From: Pomphorhynchus laevis
Lineage: Eukaryota; Acanthocephala; Palaeacanthocephala; Echinorhynchida; Pomphorhynchidae
Assembly (NCBI GenBank): GCA_012934845.2
Contig: WNNJ02001607.1
Location: 25,723 to 89,722, forward strand
Direction: 5' to 3'
DNA: 64,000 nt
The notes beneath the pieces were generated by a model, which did not search any database, had not been told where the DNA came from, and saw only the letters and a list, made by a program, of their open reading frames with translations. Each line of letters opens with the position of its first letter. The stretch's first letter is position 1. The position numbers were made by a program, and so were the translations under genes. Positions 50,701 to 58,794 of the stretch are shown in pieces.

Positions 50701-53700
50701 GTTTATAGAGAGAGTACGACCCTGTAAACCCTCCGAGGAAGGCAATCCCTAGATATCCTCAGAACGTTTCCTAATTACATCAACAGACTTTATCCGATGC
50801 GGAGAAGCAGCGACTTTACTCCTATTCAATTCAGGATGGCCGAATTCCTAACCTTATCTCCAAGGCCAAGACAAGTCATACCTAGAAAAACCTAATTTCA
50901 GTCGCCTGTATCCGAGACCTTATCATTTCGGTCATAACCCAAAGCTCATGACCATAGGTTAAGATAGGAACGAAGATTGCGCGGTACACCAAAAGTTTCG
51001 CCCGAAGACTCATTTCCTCCTTCACCACGACAAACCGGTACAAAGAACGTATTACTAATTTAGCTAAGCATATCCGCTTCTCAATCTCCCTGATGTTTTC
51101 GCCGTCTTTCGAGAACAATACCGCAATATACTTGAAGTCATCCACATCAGGAAACCCTTTTCGCCAAATTCGACATCCGACAGAGCAGCCCATCTCGTAA
51201 TTTTGTTCATGTAAACAAGAAAAAAGTGGAACCAAAGGACCTCTCTGACAATGCATAACGCCTACTGGAAATGATTCAGACTTCCTACATAGAACACGAA
51301 CACAACTTATACTATATGTATATCGAGAAGCCACATCAACCCGAAGATATTGTGGTACTCTTTACCCAATTAGTACATCCCACTACATTTATTGTGGAAC
51401 TCGGTCAAACGCATTCTCCAAATCTACAAAGCTATGTAGACTGGTTGAGCAAACTTTCAAAACTGTTTGAGAATATTTAAGAGAGTAAACCATAGAATCT
51501 CTCTGGTCATGGTCAGTTTGAGGAGTTTTCTCTTTTCCAGCATGAAGGTTCTTGATCGTCCTCCGGAGCATCTTCGAAGCTTACCTATAATCGAGTTCTC
51601 AGTATTTTCAAAACATCTGCAAACCTCGAGCTGAATCTCTCTTTGCCCTTCGGTACTTGACTTCAGCTTCCACTAATTTATCTGACAAAGTTGCGTTATA
51701 ATCTAGCTTCTTTTGTTGAACAAACTCTCTAACTGTTGGTGTCCACAAGGCAGTTCGAGAATTTTCTCCACGGCAAGCACAGAAGGCTTTCGAGCCATAA
51801 CTTTTCACAATTGCCTTGACAATCAAGGATTTGAACATCTCCCATACGTTTGGGTATTTAGGCTTGGGTATTACAGGCTTGTCTAGCATTTTAGCCTGTC
51901 ATCAAAGCTTACTAGCCACAAGGAAACAAATCGGTTTACAGCTCAGCCCCTTTCTTTACACGGGTGTACAGAACAAACGTCGCAGATCAGATGAAACGAT
52001 TACTAAATCGATCGTTGATCTTTGGCTGAGAGAATCCTGATGATATGTGAATCTATGGATCTCCTTATGTTCAAACATTGTGTTAGTTATGCACAAATTG
52101 TTACAAGAACAAAGGTGCAATAATTCAATACCACTCGCATCCTTTCGTTTACTTGGTTAAATCTCTCTACCATTAATGACAACCGAGGACTTGTAATTAT
52201 CCACACACCTGCCTGCCGTTGCTTTCCATTGGTAACTCCCGAATAGTTCAAGGTCCAACCTTGATCTAAAAGTTTAGTGCTAGTTATAGAATAGTGAAGA
52301 GAAGTCATTCTGACTATTTCTAGACAGAAGCTTACTAAATATCTTGCCTGTCATTTTCATCGTCTTGATTTTGTTTGTTAGGCTATATTCCTTTCCCGAT
52401 ATCCTTTGATACCCTAACATCGCTACTGGAAAGAAATAGAACTCCGTAACTCTCTTCCGCCTTTTCGTCTATTGTCCAATCTAATATTGGAGTTCTCCGA
52501 GGGATCTGAGTTAGTATATGAAAGAATTATCCCTAAGACTGATGAAGCCGGTAAATTATTTAGCAGACGAATGACTACTGTCGAGCATACGTTGCCTATT
52601 TGCTCCGCAAAGAAGCTAATTGGCAATAGATGCCAGCTTAATACTAATCAAATGGCACCTAGAGGCCCGAAATTTCTTAAAATCATATTAAAATATCAAA
52701 ACTTACTACTTAAACGCTTTTGATTTTGACCTTTCGAGTACCTATTTAGGCGGTATTTTAAAATTATAAAACATTGTAATCAAAAACCTTTTAGTAAATA
52801 TATGATAACTCAACGTATGCTAGTAAAAATCGTATGATAATTATTTTAAAAACCATTATATGACAACATCATTGTACTACCTATTTGCAGTGTAGCTTTG
52901 GCTTGATTTTTAAATAAATATCATTTTTAAACGTTTCGTCGTCTTTGTAACCACAACTGAGTTTACATCGAAACTGTTTTCTTTGACTGGCAAGTTCAAT
53001 ATCAAAATGCTGATTAAATCTGAAATATCACTTAAACTATCTAGATTGGTAATGGTAAATTGAATCGAATATTTCAAATTGTTGTTCATTTAACAACAAC
53101 GAAGCAACAATGCATTTAAAACAACAGTATACCTTAATCAAAAAGCAAATAAGCGCACATTCATGCACATACTTACCTTTATGTTTATAGATACTCTACG
53201 GATACAAATAAACATTTAATATAAAACCACTCGCACTCAGATCCGAGATTTCGTTCCTCTCCAACACGCCCTTCTAAGTTATATTGTCGCTACAAACATA
53301 AGCATTGAAGTCACGCAATAAAACGAGGGAATCTCCCACAGGGGTAGTACTATCAAGCAATGCCTGAAGATCTTCCACGAATACTGTTTATTTCAAGATA
53401 ATGTTGGGAGCATACGCATTTACCAACATTTCCCTCTTTGACAAATAGTTTTAAGTTTATAGAAGATACTTCACGTTTACAAATAAATATTTAATTAAAA
53501 ATTATACAATATTTCGTAATTTCACTTTTTTAGCTTCAAATTGCTTTTATTCCAAAATTTATTTAATTTTCTTTCATACTTTATATCTTTTACTTATATC
53601 TTTCTGTTAGAATTAACATTTTAGTATTGATGATTTTTCATTTTCGTTTAGATATATAAAGAATGCCCGCAATTTGTCGGATTCTAAACAGCTGACGAAG

Positions 53701-54768
53701 TTGAACTCAACTTTACTTGAATTGTAAGTTAGCAGCATTCTTTCGCCTTTATGTGGCCCATTTTATTTTTGCAGGACAATTATTCAGCCAGATGAAAGTG
53801 AAAAACTCTTTTCAATAATAGCGACAACTCAATGGATAAAATTAAAGAAATTGTAAATGTAAAAAGTTACTGTGCTATTCATACTTGATGTTTTAGACAT
53901 TTGCAAAATTTCGAGTTGTATTCTTTGAACTGCTTATTGGCTAATCATGTGCCTGAATTAGAGGAGTTGTAAGCAATTAGCATAAGATTTAATATGGTTA
54001 AGTGACTTATATTATAACGTTGACACTTAGGTCTATAATAGACTGTGATATTCATTTCATCAACACTTCTTTAGACATTGTACCTGCAACTCTACAAATT
54101 CTGTAACTTTGTAGAATTTTTGTCTTGAAATTTGCAACTGATTCTTTTAGAAATCTTTCTGGCAATCCTCTGAAATACTTTGATCTTACCGATATTCACA
54201 ATCTCGATAAGCTACGAATCATGTAAATTTGTGAAAATTTCGTTTTTTAAAAGCTTTACTTAAAATCAACAAACACCTTCTTGATTTTAGCGACATTTCT
54301 GATGCCATATATTTCTATAGCGGAACGACTGATTATCTAAAGTAGCCAACTTGTTAGCTAGAAAGAATTTTATACTCTATTTTAATATTTAGCATCAGTA
54401 ATACTTCTATCCCTTCTGTGCTGGTAGAAAACATGACGAGTCTTGAAGTTCTGTAAGTAAGTCATAGGCTTTACATACTGTATATGCTTTGCTATTTTTT
54501 AAAGTTCATACGATTAGAGTTGAGTGGACTATCTTATTTCTGAATTTTAAATGTTCTTTTAAATAACTTTTGCGTTTTTATTAAACTTACTAACAAAATC
54601 AAAATTAAACTTACTAACTCGAGTTTCTACTGTGTCTACATATCACCTAATAGGTCTAAGGAGGAACGTGAGGCACATTTAATTTCACTTAAGAAGCTTC
54701 GAGAAATGCGACGAAAGCATTCTAATCAGCGTTTTGCCATACGCAATTTAGGAATAAGCGATAAATAA
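26605..54768 (+). CDS. Secreted leucine-rich-repeat protein, 22-exon gene model
   Basis: Spliced by eye from 22 exons totalling 1,665 nt (554 codons plus stop). Exons: 26605-26708, 28543-28650, 28700-28771, 29079-29147, 29193-29291, 29340-29399, 29454-29525, 36331-36396, 37520-37591, 37638-37709, 37756-37827, 38493-38561, 38607-38675, 38721-38789, 53652-53723, 53775-53852, 53897-53968, 54031-54102, 54151-54222, 54291-54341, 54393-54452, 54654-54768. Every intron is phase 2, most exons are 66-78 nt (one LRR each), and split codons are Leu, Ile or Phe except at two places. The frame is open throughout. A signal peptide leads about 18 LRRs (DLSxNxI type). There is no transmembrane segment; the end is a charged tail. 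The family is extracellular LRR proteins; the specific function is unknown. Confidence 0.85.
26709..28542 (+). other. LRR gene intron 1
   Basis: 1,834 nt, AT-rich. It contains a 14-bp hairpin (27595-27626), a self-complementary stretch at 28,070-28,130 and a truncated duplicate of exon 3 at about 28,147-28,180. The open frame on the opposite strand at 27129-27545 lies in low-complexity DNA and I do not regard it as a gene. A further LRR exon hidden here is possible. Confidence 0.6.
28147..28180 (+). pseudogene. Truncated duplicate of LRR exon 3
   Basis: TAGCATCCTGTCACATAATG and the following bases repeat the 3' splice site and first third of exon 3 (28695-28730) almost exactly. It then runs into AT-rich palindromic DNA, so it cannot encode a complete repeat. 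Confidence 0.6.
28543..29525 (+). CDS. LRR gene exons 2-7
   Basis: Exon 2 (108 nt) has NNYCYRSLSSEIQ, a capping-like region. Exon 3 reads LSHNAIKDISLANIRKF. Exon 4 reads AIDYNHLSIFRIQKLPKL and uses a weak donor, GTTCGA; its use is supported by the exact 45-nt intron and matching phase, whereas reading through gives a stop at 29167-29169. Exon 5 reads LANNNQIRYVHL, exon 6 DLSWNFISSIE, exon 7 KLHHNLINNDDILNI. Introns are 49, 307, 45, 48 and 54 nt. Confidence 0.82.
29655..30395 (+). repeat. Structured dispersed repeat, tandem pair (copies a and b)
   Basis: The unit begins near GACTAATAAATAACAGAC and has a conserved core of about 100 nt. Here the cores start at 29,714 and 30,234, 520 bp apart, with a shared block (TTAGCAGAAAAATAATGTCG through TCTGNCAGAGGTTATATT) between them. 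Core pairings: GAGGAA with TTCCTC, CTGCTATGTT with AACATAGCAG, and an outer ATCAG(G)AGGAA with TTCCTCTGAT. Copy a is 3'-decayed. Confidence 0.75.
30547..33015 (-). pseudogene. Reverse transcriptase of the Penelope-like element
   Basis: Minus-strand segments in order: 32,935-32,261 (PKISYKLILPLRRKI, CNCKTLNF, NCELRKLLSIEYKYRL); 31,621-31,307 (ILYWNPKLHKNPIKPRFI, the hallmark WxPKLHK block); 31,359-31,078 (YDFSTLYTNLDLEAL, motif A with its catalytic Asp). Then about 30,935-30,850 (GVIMS, LIEYEFVHN) and about 30,795-30,560 (IYPGSLILN, YLDMNIKL, LYRKDDIFKF). The YIDD position reads YI-stop-S (TGA at 30804-30802), so both catalytic Asp are gone. Confidence 0.78.
33080..33519 (-). pseudogene. GIY-YIG endonuclease domain of the Penelope-like element
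   Basis: Minus-strand reading: CNRKSCKTC metal-binding block, then NTAGVVYLIKCTCGLQYKGK, the GIY-YIG core. After a frameshift near 33,265 come RQHIYNIQHNSQTIFHKHMR and IGHDIK, then LLEREYFWIKTINFMYRLGL and N. The latter blocks are the usual nuclease C-terminal half, ending in the GLN motif. It precedes the RT in transcription order, the key point for classification. Confidence 0.8.
33541..33800 (-). other. Probable 5' flank of the Penelope-like element
   Basis: Higher-GC, non-coding sequence with a GTTTAG/CTAAAC hairpin near 33,575. Lies between the GIY-YIG domain and the repeat block at 33,810. No hammerhead core found here. Confidence 0.4.
33805..34010 (+). repeat. Partial copy of the dispersed repeat (inner block)
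   Basis: TTAGCAGAAAAATAAT, TATTTCTGACAGAGGTCATA, TCAGTAGAACAAATCAAATT and CTGAGTCTACGTATTTAATA follow in the same order as in the copies at 29.95 and 58.33 kb. The structured core does not follow directly here. Confidence 0.65.
34118..34264 (-). pseudogene. Duplicate of an exon with its flanking introns
   Basis: About 145 bp nearly identical to 35,129-35,274. It contains the 27-nt exon, its 60-nt intron and the first few bases of the next exon of the antisense gene, then diverges. A third, shorter copy lies at 35,846-35,912. Confidence 0.65.
34803..35222 (-). CDS. 3' exons of an unidentified gene nested antisense in LRR intron 7
   Basis: Four exons on the minus strand: 35222-35196 (27 nt, TKLPDLICA), 35135-35088 (48 nt, AAFNLLKRIPPVTSFQ), 35037-34977 (61 nt, GPFVYLDQFMEICQNMKLPD), 34930-34803 (128 nt, FHSSLAETFMNYKEPKPELS through a Glu/Asp-rich end, then TGA). 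Introns are 60, 50 and 46 nt with GT-AG ends, and two acceptors are preceded by strong pyrimidine tracts (CCATTCCCACAG). Phases agree across all joins. The acidic tail and helix-like body are not diagnostic and I do not recognise the family. Upstream exons were not found, so this may be a gene fragment. Confidence 0.6.
35605..35805 (+). repeat. Structured dispersed repeat, copy c
   Basis: Core at about 35,650-35,755 keeps CTGCTATGTTATCAGG and CACAGCAG. The GAGGAA/TTCCTC pairing is lost here (GATGAA opposite CGCCAC), so this copy is likely decayed. Confidence 0.65.
36331..38789 (+). CDS. LRR gene exons 8-14
   Basis: Exon 8 DLSFNYISKLNF; exon 9 KISSNIISSISGQL; exon 10 DLSQNKIVFINRSVFAE; exon 11 NLSNNNIYHIARYSFTPL; exon 12 DLSNNLIQTVFEAFYKL; exon 13 NLLGNPFTSHEFYPKP; exon 14 YLENLDRPLEYLNYGKL. 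Exons 9-11 are each 72 nt with two 46-nt introns; exons 12-14 are each 69 nt with two 45-nt introns. Equal lengths within a run suggest local exon duplication. The exon 10 donor is GTGGGT, weak but in phase. Confidence 0.85.
38001..38065. repeat. Three copies of a short AAACCCTATATGGG hairpin unit
   Basis: AAACCCTATATGGGTTTTAG, AAACCCTATATGGGTTTAG and AAACCCTATATGGGCTTAG follow each other inside LRR intron 11; each can pair AACCC with GGGTT. Confidence 0.7.
39038..41453 (-). pseudogene. Element A ORF2: endonuclease plus reverse transcriptase, broken
   Basis: Segments on the minus strand: 41453-41139 (endonuclease start, LQWNSGGASALSLL, VIVLQETRS); 41056-40085 (LGDFNDRTGRWINAAL, SHDLIRW, then the linker into RT); 39919-39299 (AVFLDFSAAFDRIS, the QGSPLSP position as QESPLSP, VYADDTTAL intact); 39244-39038 (C-terminal part). 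Frameshifts lie near 41,110 and 39,250, and stops near 40,000-40,085. The YADD box survives, but the ORF cannot be translated whole. Confidence 0.82.
41488..42693 (-). CDS. Element A ORF1: gag-like nucleic-acid-binding protein, intact
   Basis: 401 codons from ATG. After a non-conserved N-terminus and a region resembling the usual ORF1 pre-zinc-finger domain come three CCHC-type knuckles in the segment about 205-262: CNNCHQWGHWSTGC, CGVCGTTAIHPEKC and CANCGGEHPAWSKKC. This spacing is typical of Jockey/I-group gag proteins, which coat the element RNA. It is the only uninterrupted ORF among the three related copies. Confidence 0.8.
   Translation of the reverse strand: MSKFSMSERSKNSMKTNFPANAINEVSGDLGSLEYIQEGELPPVPKLSNLVIIRLLVPLERQNMFNVFIRGFAHQFKKRILFNAIKYYESEIKISFCTPDLAMSYVDYFKKEHSEQGIIASKPILATIKINNMPTFISEEDISALETDYKISNVRFIKGIKGFPIPVAFCNAPVDEAQKLSISTCNPFMGYNLRFSIIETDSLTYPHCNNCHQWGHWSTGCSLPHKCGVCGTTAIHPEKCESKPFCANCGGEHPAWSKKCKIFKAYQKRHRGVTAKPTSFVEAVSSNKNDDRMPDTEILKLIEKQHQASMIQLEKLVQKLVGQLAESFRSPPSGKTNNIKKPPKSKKRNGSALSIAALKLARKDSIWAMANEGNEDIARGQATPFVVTGSGKGDFSASSCD
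42793..43212 (+). pseudogene. Element B ORF1 with large internal deletion
   Basis: 139 codons. The first four residues MSKF match element A, then the reading jumps straight to the last knuckle (CSNCKGAQPAWSRRC) and tail. About 250 residues, including two CCHC knuckles, are missing. The frame is open, so the deletion did not disrupt it. Confidence 0.75.
43323..45772 (+). pseudogene. Element B ORF2: endonuclease plus reverse transcriptase, broken
   Basis: The first part (43323-44243) spans the endonuclease with LQWNSGGAS and LGDFNDRTGRW. A TGA ends it at 44241-44243, and the same frame continues to 44897. A frameshift near 44,895 leads to AVFLDFSAAFNRIS. A TAA replaces the Gln of VPQGSPLSP at 45088-45090. 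The frame then continues with VYADDITAL (45170 on) to RGRPPEQRLRFLKLL and stops at 45772. At least three lesions. Confidence 0.82.
45914..46975 (+). pseudogene. Element C ORF1, broken
   Basis: Starts MLSKQKFNVG and stops after 18 codons. Further pieces: 46221-46490 (region before the knuckles) and 46505-46759, with CNKCHAWGHWGSSC, CGVCDSGAC and a last knuckle CVNCVEEHPVWSRQ that ends at a TGA. Frameshifts separate them. Confidence 0.7.
47195..49406 (+). pseudogene. Element C ORF2 with endonuclease deletion, broken
   Basis: Begins like B (ATGGTGAGTAAACCCGAG). At about 47,307 (CCTTCAG|ATAGCGG) some 300 bp of the endonuclease present in B are deleted. Many stops follow to 48,390. The RT part at 48390-49004 is open and keeps GGPQGSPLSPILY and VYADDTTAL. 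The catalytic RT boxes are better kept than the rest. Confidence 0.78.
49850..50045 (+). repeat. Structured dispersed repeat, copy d (best-kept core)
   Basis: Core 49,895-49,999. GAGGA pairs with TCCTC, TGCTATG with CATAGCA, loop GGCCCC with GGGGCC behind the second arm (a possible pseudoknot), and AATAC... with GTATTT. All elements of the proposed fold are present in this copy. Confidence 0.7.
50045..50180. repeat. Palindromic TAATTACCTATAATTA / GGAACTCGATTA array
   Basis: TTAATTACCTATAATTAATG faces its inverted copy, and ATGGAACTCGAT(TA) is repeated four times; CCTATAATCGAGTTCTCAG recurs at about 51,585. Confidence 0.65.
50462..52310 (-). mobile_element. Non-LTR retrotransposon, copy 2 of the 17-kb family
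   Basis: Minus-strand pieces in ORF order: endonuclease start at 52,308-52,087 (LLDQGWTLNYSGVTNGKQRQ, VNERM); linker at 51,889-51,608 (TALWTPTVREFVQQKK, YRRAKRDSA); RT motif A at 51,571-51,389 (FVDLENAFDRVPQ); RT at 51,334-50,882 (SCVRVL, then DDFKYIAVLFSKDG, FVPILTYGHELWVMTE). The middle of the endonuclease and the catalytic YxDD region are deleted or unreadable. The 3' end shares TTTCTTGACAAGAAA with copy 1. Confidence 0.8.
53190..53425 (-). pseudogene. Endonuclease fragment of the same LINE family, out of order
   Basis: The minus strand reads LVNAYAPN, then EDLQALLDSTTPVGDSLVLL, DFNAYV and LERNEISDLSASG. This matches the middle of the endonuclease (AYAPN, LLGDFNAHVG), the part missing from copy 2, yet it lies upstream of that copy's 5' end. 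Either a third copy or a rearrangement. Confidence 0.65.
53652..54768 (+). CDS. LRR gene exons 15-22 and stop
   Basis: Exons 15 to 19 are 72, 78, 72, 72 and 72 nt: YIKNARNLSDSKQLTKL; TIIQPDESEKLFSII; HLQNFELYSLNCLL; SIIDCDIHFINTSL; NLSGNPLKYFDLTDI. Exon 20 (51 nt) uses the weak donor GTAGCC and joins exon 21 with Asn instead of Leu, the least certain junction. Exon 21 ends SVLVENMTSLEV. The last intron (201 nt) has the branch-point-like CTTACTAAC and acceptor CCTAATAG. Exon 22 encodes SKEEREAHLISLKKLREMRR and a basic tail ending GISDK. Confidence 0.82.
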
Positions 54769-54769
54769 A
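54764..54769 (+). terminator. AATAAA overlapping the LRR gene stop codon
   Basis: The TAA stop at 54766-54768 lies inside AATAAA, as in the GPCR gene. Confidence 0.5.
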
Positions 54770-54835
54770 AGCGCTTCTGGCGTCTTTGTTGCAAGACAAG
54801 GTATCAGTCCTTGACACGAAACAGCCTCGCAGACA

Positions 54836-55040
54836 ATGAGCATGTCTCAAGTATCGCTTTTAAACGAGCCCACCGCGTTTTCAATGATTCCTGTTTTTGA
54901 TGATGCAGTACCTACTTATAGCAACGAGCAACTAAAAGCGTCTATAATGTGTAACTTTATACCACCGATACATCCTTCCACATATCCTTCACTGCTGGGC
55001 CAACCGGGTCATCTATCAACATGCTGCCGCTGCTATCTTA
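54836..55040 (+). other. Open segment of unknown origin between LRR gene and LINE
   Basis: From ATG at 54836 a frame reads MSMSQVSLLNEPTAFSMIPV and on to HPSTYPSLLGQPGHLSTCC, then runs into the retroelement endonuclease. It could be the start of a gene cut by the insertion or the end of the element's own 5' ORF; I cannot tell. Confidence 0.25.
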
Positions 55041-57850
55041 ACCAGATCATTTATTATTTGCCTGAGCTTTCTCAATTGTCAATCATTGCACTCAAAGCTC
55101 GACTCGATTCTTCACACACTTCAAGAATCTAATCTCGATATCTCCTGCATCACTGAAACCTGGTATAGAAATGATGATGATCTTGTCATTCGTCGTCTAT
55201 GCCTTAATGGTTTCTCTGTCACCCACTTTCCTCGACATCTTCGAAACTCCAGCGACGAACCTTTAATTCGTCACGGTGGCCTAATCCTTTTGGTCAAGTC
55301 TTACATCACTGTTACCGCTATTAGCTCCCCCGGCCTTTCAGTCATTATCTTCGAACTACTCTTCGTAATGCCATCTCACTTTCATCGCTCTCTTTCCACT
55401 TATCTTTGATTTTCCGACCAGGATCCGCTCCATCATCCTCCGTATTCTATAAAGAACTCTCTAGCCTTTTATTATATATCTCCTCGGTAACTATTTTCAC
55501 TTCTGTGATTGGCGATTTTAATGTCCGTCTATCTTCAAAATCCCCGTAAATTGGCATTCATCTTTCACAATAAGTGTATTCAATTATTCCTTCTGAACCT
55601 ACTTATCAATTGGGTAGCCTTCTAGACCATGGTTGTATCCCTAATTCCTTTCAGTATGATTATTCTTGTATTGTCAGTGACCCAGGAATATCTGACCACT
55701 ACGTAGTCTCAATTAAAATTAATCTAAACCAGGTCGACAAATCTCATAGAGTGGTCACTTTTTGCACATGGTCTTTTTTGCAGCTTGCAGATTTGACTTC
55801 TGAACTAGCTTCTTCTACACTATCCACTTGCCTATCCTCACTTCCCCTGGTTTTCTTCCCAACCTTTACTATTCCCAATTGCTCAACTTATACTATCCCA
55901 ATCCACGGTTAAATGCTCAACAAACGCCCTTATTATCGTTCGTTTCTTCGGACTAAAGCTTCCCTTTTTCGGAGTAATCAACTTATTCGCGAATCGCTAT
56001 AAAGTATTAAATCGACTTCTTCAGAGTTTCTCTTCTTTTCCGTTTGCTCAATCGATCCTTCAATCCTCGCTAGTTATCCCAGATTTAAATTTGACAATTT
56101 ATGTTTTATTTTTTCACATTTTACCTTCCTAAATGTTTCCACCTATCGCCTGTGTCTTATGAAATTATCGTACTGATATATCGACTCTCCAACTTTTCAT
56201 CTCATCATGAGCATTTATCAACAACTGTCCTTGAATATGTTGCCTCCGCACTAGTATATTTTTTCTGTAAGCTATTTAATTTATGTATTCGACTAAATAT
56301 CATCCCCACTGCATGGACGGGTGTAACCATCCGTCCGCTGTTAAAATCTCAATCCCTTGAGCTTAATATTTCATCGTCTTACCGTCCTACTTCACTACTT
56401 CCCACTATTTTGAAAGTCTTTGAAAAACTCATTTTGCGCCAAGTCATGCCCTACCTAAATTCCTCAAACCTCATTCCTCAATATCAAACTTCATACCGTA
56501 AAAACAGATCCACTAAAACTGCTTGCCTCAAGGCAATCGGCGATCTTCTCTTTACTTGCGATCAACAGTTAATTTCCCTGGTCATTTCTCTTGATTTGTC
56601 GTCAGTTTTTTACATTGTAGATCACTCTATTCTCCTTCATCTCCTTCAGCATCGTTATGGCTTATCCACCTTTACTCTTAAATAGTTATTGTCTTATATA
56701 ACTAGCCGGTACGCTACTGTATCATCCGGAAATAAAGTTAGTTCATCTTTCGATAAACCCCATGGTGTACCGCAAGGTTTTGTACTCGGCCCTATTTTGT
56801 TCTCCCTTCTCCTTTGAGATCTTAATCCACTTTACTTAACATTCAAATGTTGTCATGCAATATGCAAATGACATCATTGTATATTCGCCCGCACACAATT
56901 CATCCTTAACTATTCTACTCGGATCGATTTCATCCTGTTTAGAATTTCTATCTCACCATCTTTCATCCATTAGAATGGTGGTAAATCCCACGAAATTTGG
57001 TGTTCTTTGGATCCACCTTCCCGCATGTAAATTCAATATTATCCTGCTCTCTTTTTCAATGGTCATCGCCTTCCTTGTGTGAATTCGCTAGCATTTCTTG
57101 GATTAATTATAGACTCATATCTCTCATTCTCATCATTTGCACTAAAAAAGGTTCGTTCCTGTTATCTTATTCTCCGTGGCATTCTTCGCATTCGAAAAAC
57201 TACAAATGTTTCCAATTCCAACGCTATAATGTCCTCCCTTCTGCTACATCGTCTTGACTATTGTATCTCACTTTTCTCAAACTCCCCATCTTGTGTTCCT
57301 GCCTTCTGTATCGCTTTCTTCGCACTGTAGCACGCATTGTTCTTCGACGCCGGCATTTTGATTTCATCTCCAATGAACTTATCAACCTTCATTGGCTTAA
57401 TGTACGGAATCGAGTTTTATATTATTCTGCCGTTCTCGCTCTCCGTTTATCATTCCCCTCCGTATCTTCACCTAAAATTGCACGGTGCTTTATATTCATT
57501 TTCTAGAGTACTTCCCTCAAACAATCAGTTCCTGTTACACATTCCTCGTCATCGATCAAACTTTTGCATGCGTTCCTGTCCCATTTCCATGCCTCTCATT
57601 TAGAATTATCTTTCCTTTAAACTTTGTTGCCAGCATAATCTTACTACTTTTAAATCCATGCTTCACATCTTTATACTGAGTAACCAGTCTTGCAGCTCAG
57701 CTAGAAATGAGATTCGAAGCTTTTATCGTTCCAACGTCGGTTACGTGGTATGGACTTCAGTCACATCATTTTTTATTTTAATGGACTTGTAAGCGGCCTG
57801 TCTTCATGAGCCACTTACAAAATTAATAAATCTTTCCATCTATCTATATT
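55040..57850 (+). mobile_element. CR1/L2-like non-LTR retrotransposon, decayed
   Basis: Endonuclease: SIIALKAR, LDISCITETWYRND, HGGLILLVKS (55,080-55,330), then SDPGISDHYVVSI near 55,690. RT: TIRPLLKS and SYRPTSLLPTILKVFEKLI, LIPQYQTSYRKNRSTKTACL (56,330-56,560); motif A as SSVFYIVDHS for AFDTVDH; PHGVPQGFVLGP at 56,755; YxDD as YAND (56,861 on); FLGLIIDSYLSF; LLLHRLDYC; tail block LHWLNVRNRVLY. Frames shift repeatedly and both RT catalytic motifs are altered. The 3' end is near 57,850 (AATAAATC, CATCTATCTAT). Confidence 0.82.
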
Positions 57851-57959
57851 TTGATTTAAAATATATTTTCGATTCTTTGATGAGTCTACTTATTGATAGT
57901 CTATGTAGAGAAGATTTTACATAATTTATATCAACTAAAAATTTAAAATTGAAATTTTA

Positions 57960-58605
57960 AATAAAAATCAATTTTTATGAATTGACTAATAAATAACAGA
58001 CGATGTATCAGAATAAAAATTATAGGTAATCAGGAGAACGGCCATGTCATTAGGTTTCGAACCACTATTCCTCGACCTAACATAACAGCGGGCCAAATAT
58101 ATTTTAATTACGCATTTCCTCTGATAAAATTCCATTATCTAGTGTATCTTATTCTATTACAAAGTATATTATTTATCATCCATTTTGATATTTTGATATC
58201 ATCTATTTTTGATAATAGTTTAATATTTTATTTTAAATAGTAATTTGTTGATTTATATGTTGTAAATTTAATATTTTAATAATATTTTGTTGATTTATAA
58301 TTCTACATTATAAAAAAGAAAAACTCATTAAACTTGCTTGAAAATTAGCAGAAAAATCATGTCGTATCAATAATACATAGTTTCAGTAATTCTGACAGAG
58401 GTTATATTTCGGAAAAACAAAGTTCACAGGTAAATAATCACTTGTCAGTAGAAGAAATAATATAACTGAGTTTCGTATTTTATACGATTTATAAATTAAA
58501 AATAAAGATAAATAATTATAAATACGATGTATTCGAATAAAGGAATAGAGGTCATTGGAAGAAACTGCTATGTTATCAGGTTTTGGCAGCTATTCTTAGA
58601 CCTAA
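57960..58605 (+). repeat. Structured dispersed repeat, second tandem pair (copies e and f)
   Basis: Cores start at 58,022 and 58,549 (527 bp apart), with the inner block (TTAGCAGAAAAATCATGTCG) between them at 58,345. In copy f the P1-like pairing is AAGAA with TTCTT where other copies have GAGGAA/TTCCTC. Copy f is cut off after ACCTAACATGG. Confidence 0.72.
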
Positions 58606-58794
58606 CATGGAATTTTTATGCAAGATAGACTTTTTAGACAAAACGTAAAGTGTTCTTAATCCATGTTAAAAAATATATGTATTTCCTGCTATCATTATAT
58701 TATAAAGAACTGTTACTTTTTATACTTTACAATTACAAACAGGCTTTTGTGCACTTACATTTGTAATTGTGCTTTGATCAGTAGTTGACTTTTA

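Larger units (their letters stand above)
38790..53651 (+). other. LRR gene intron 14, 14.9 kb, filled with retrotransposons
   Basis: Donor ATT|GTATGT and acceptor TTTCGTTTAG|A join TT to A (Leu) in phase 2, the same as neighbouring junctions. Contents: R1-like element A (minus), elements B and C (plus), one structured-repeat copy, and pieces of a second non-LTR family (minus). Confidence 0.75.
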
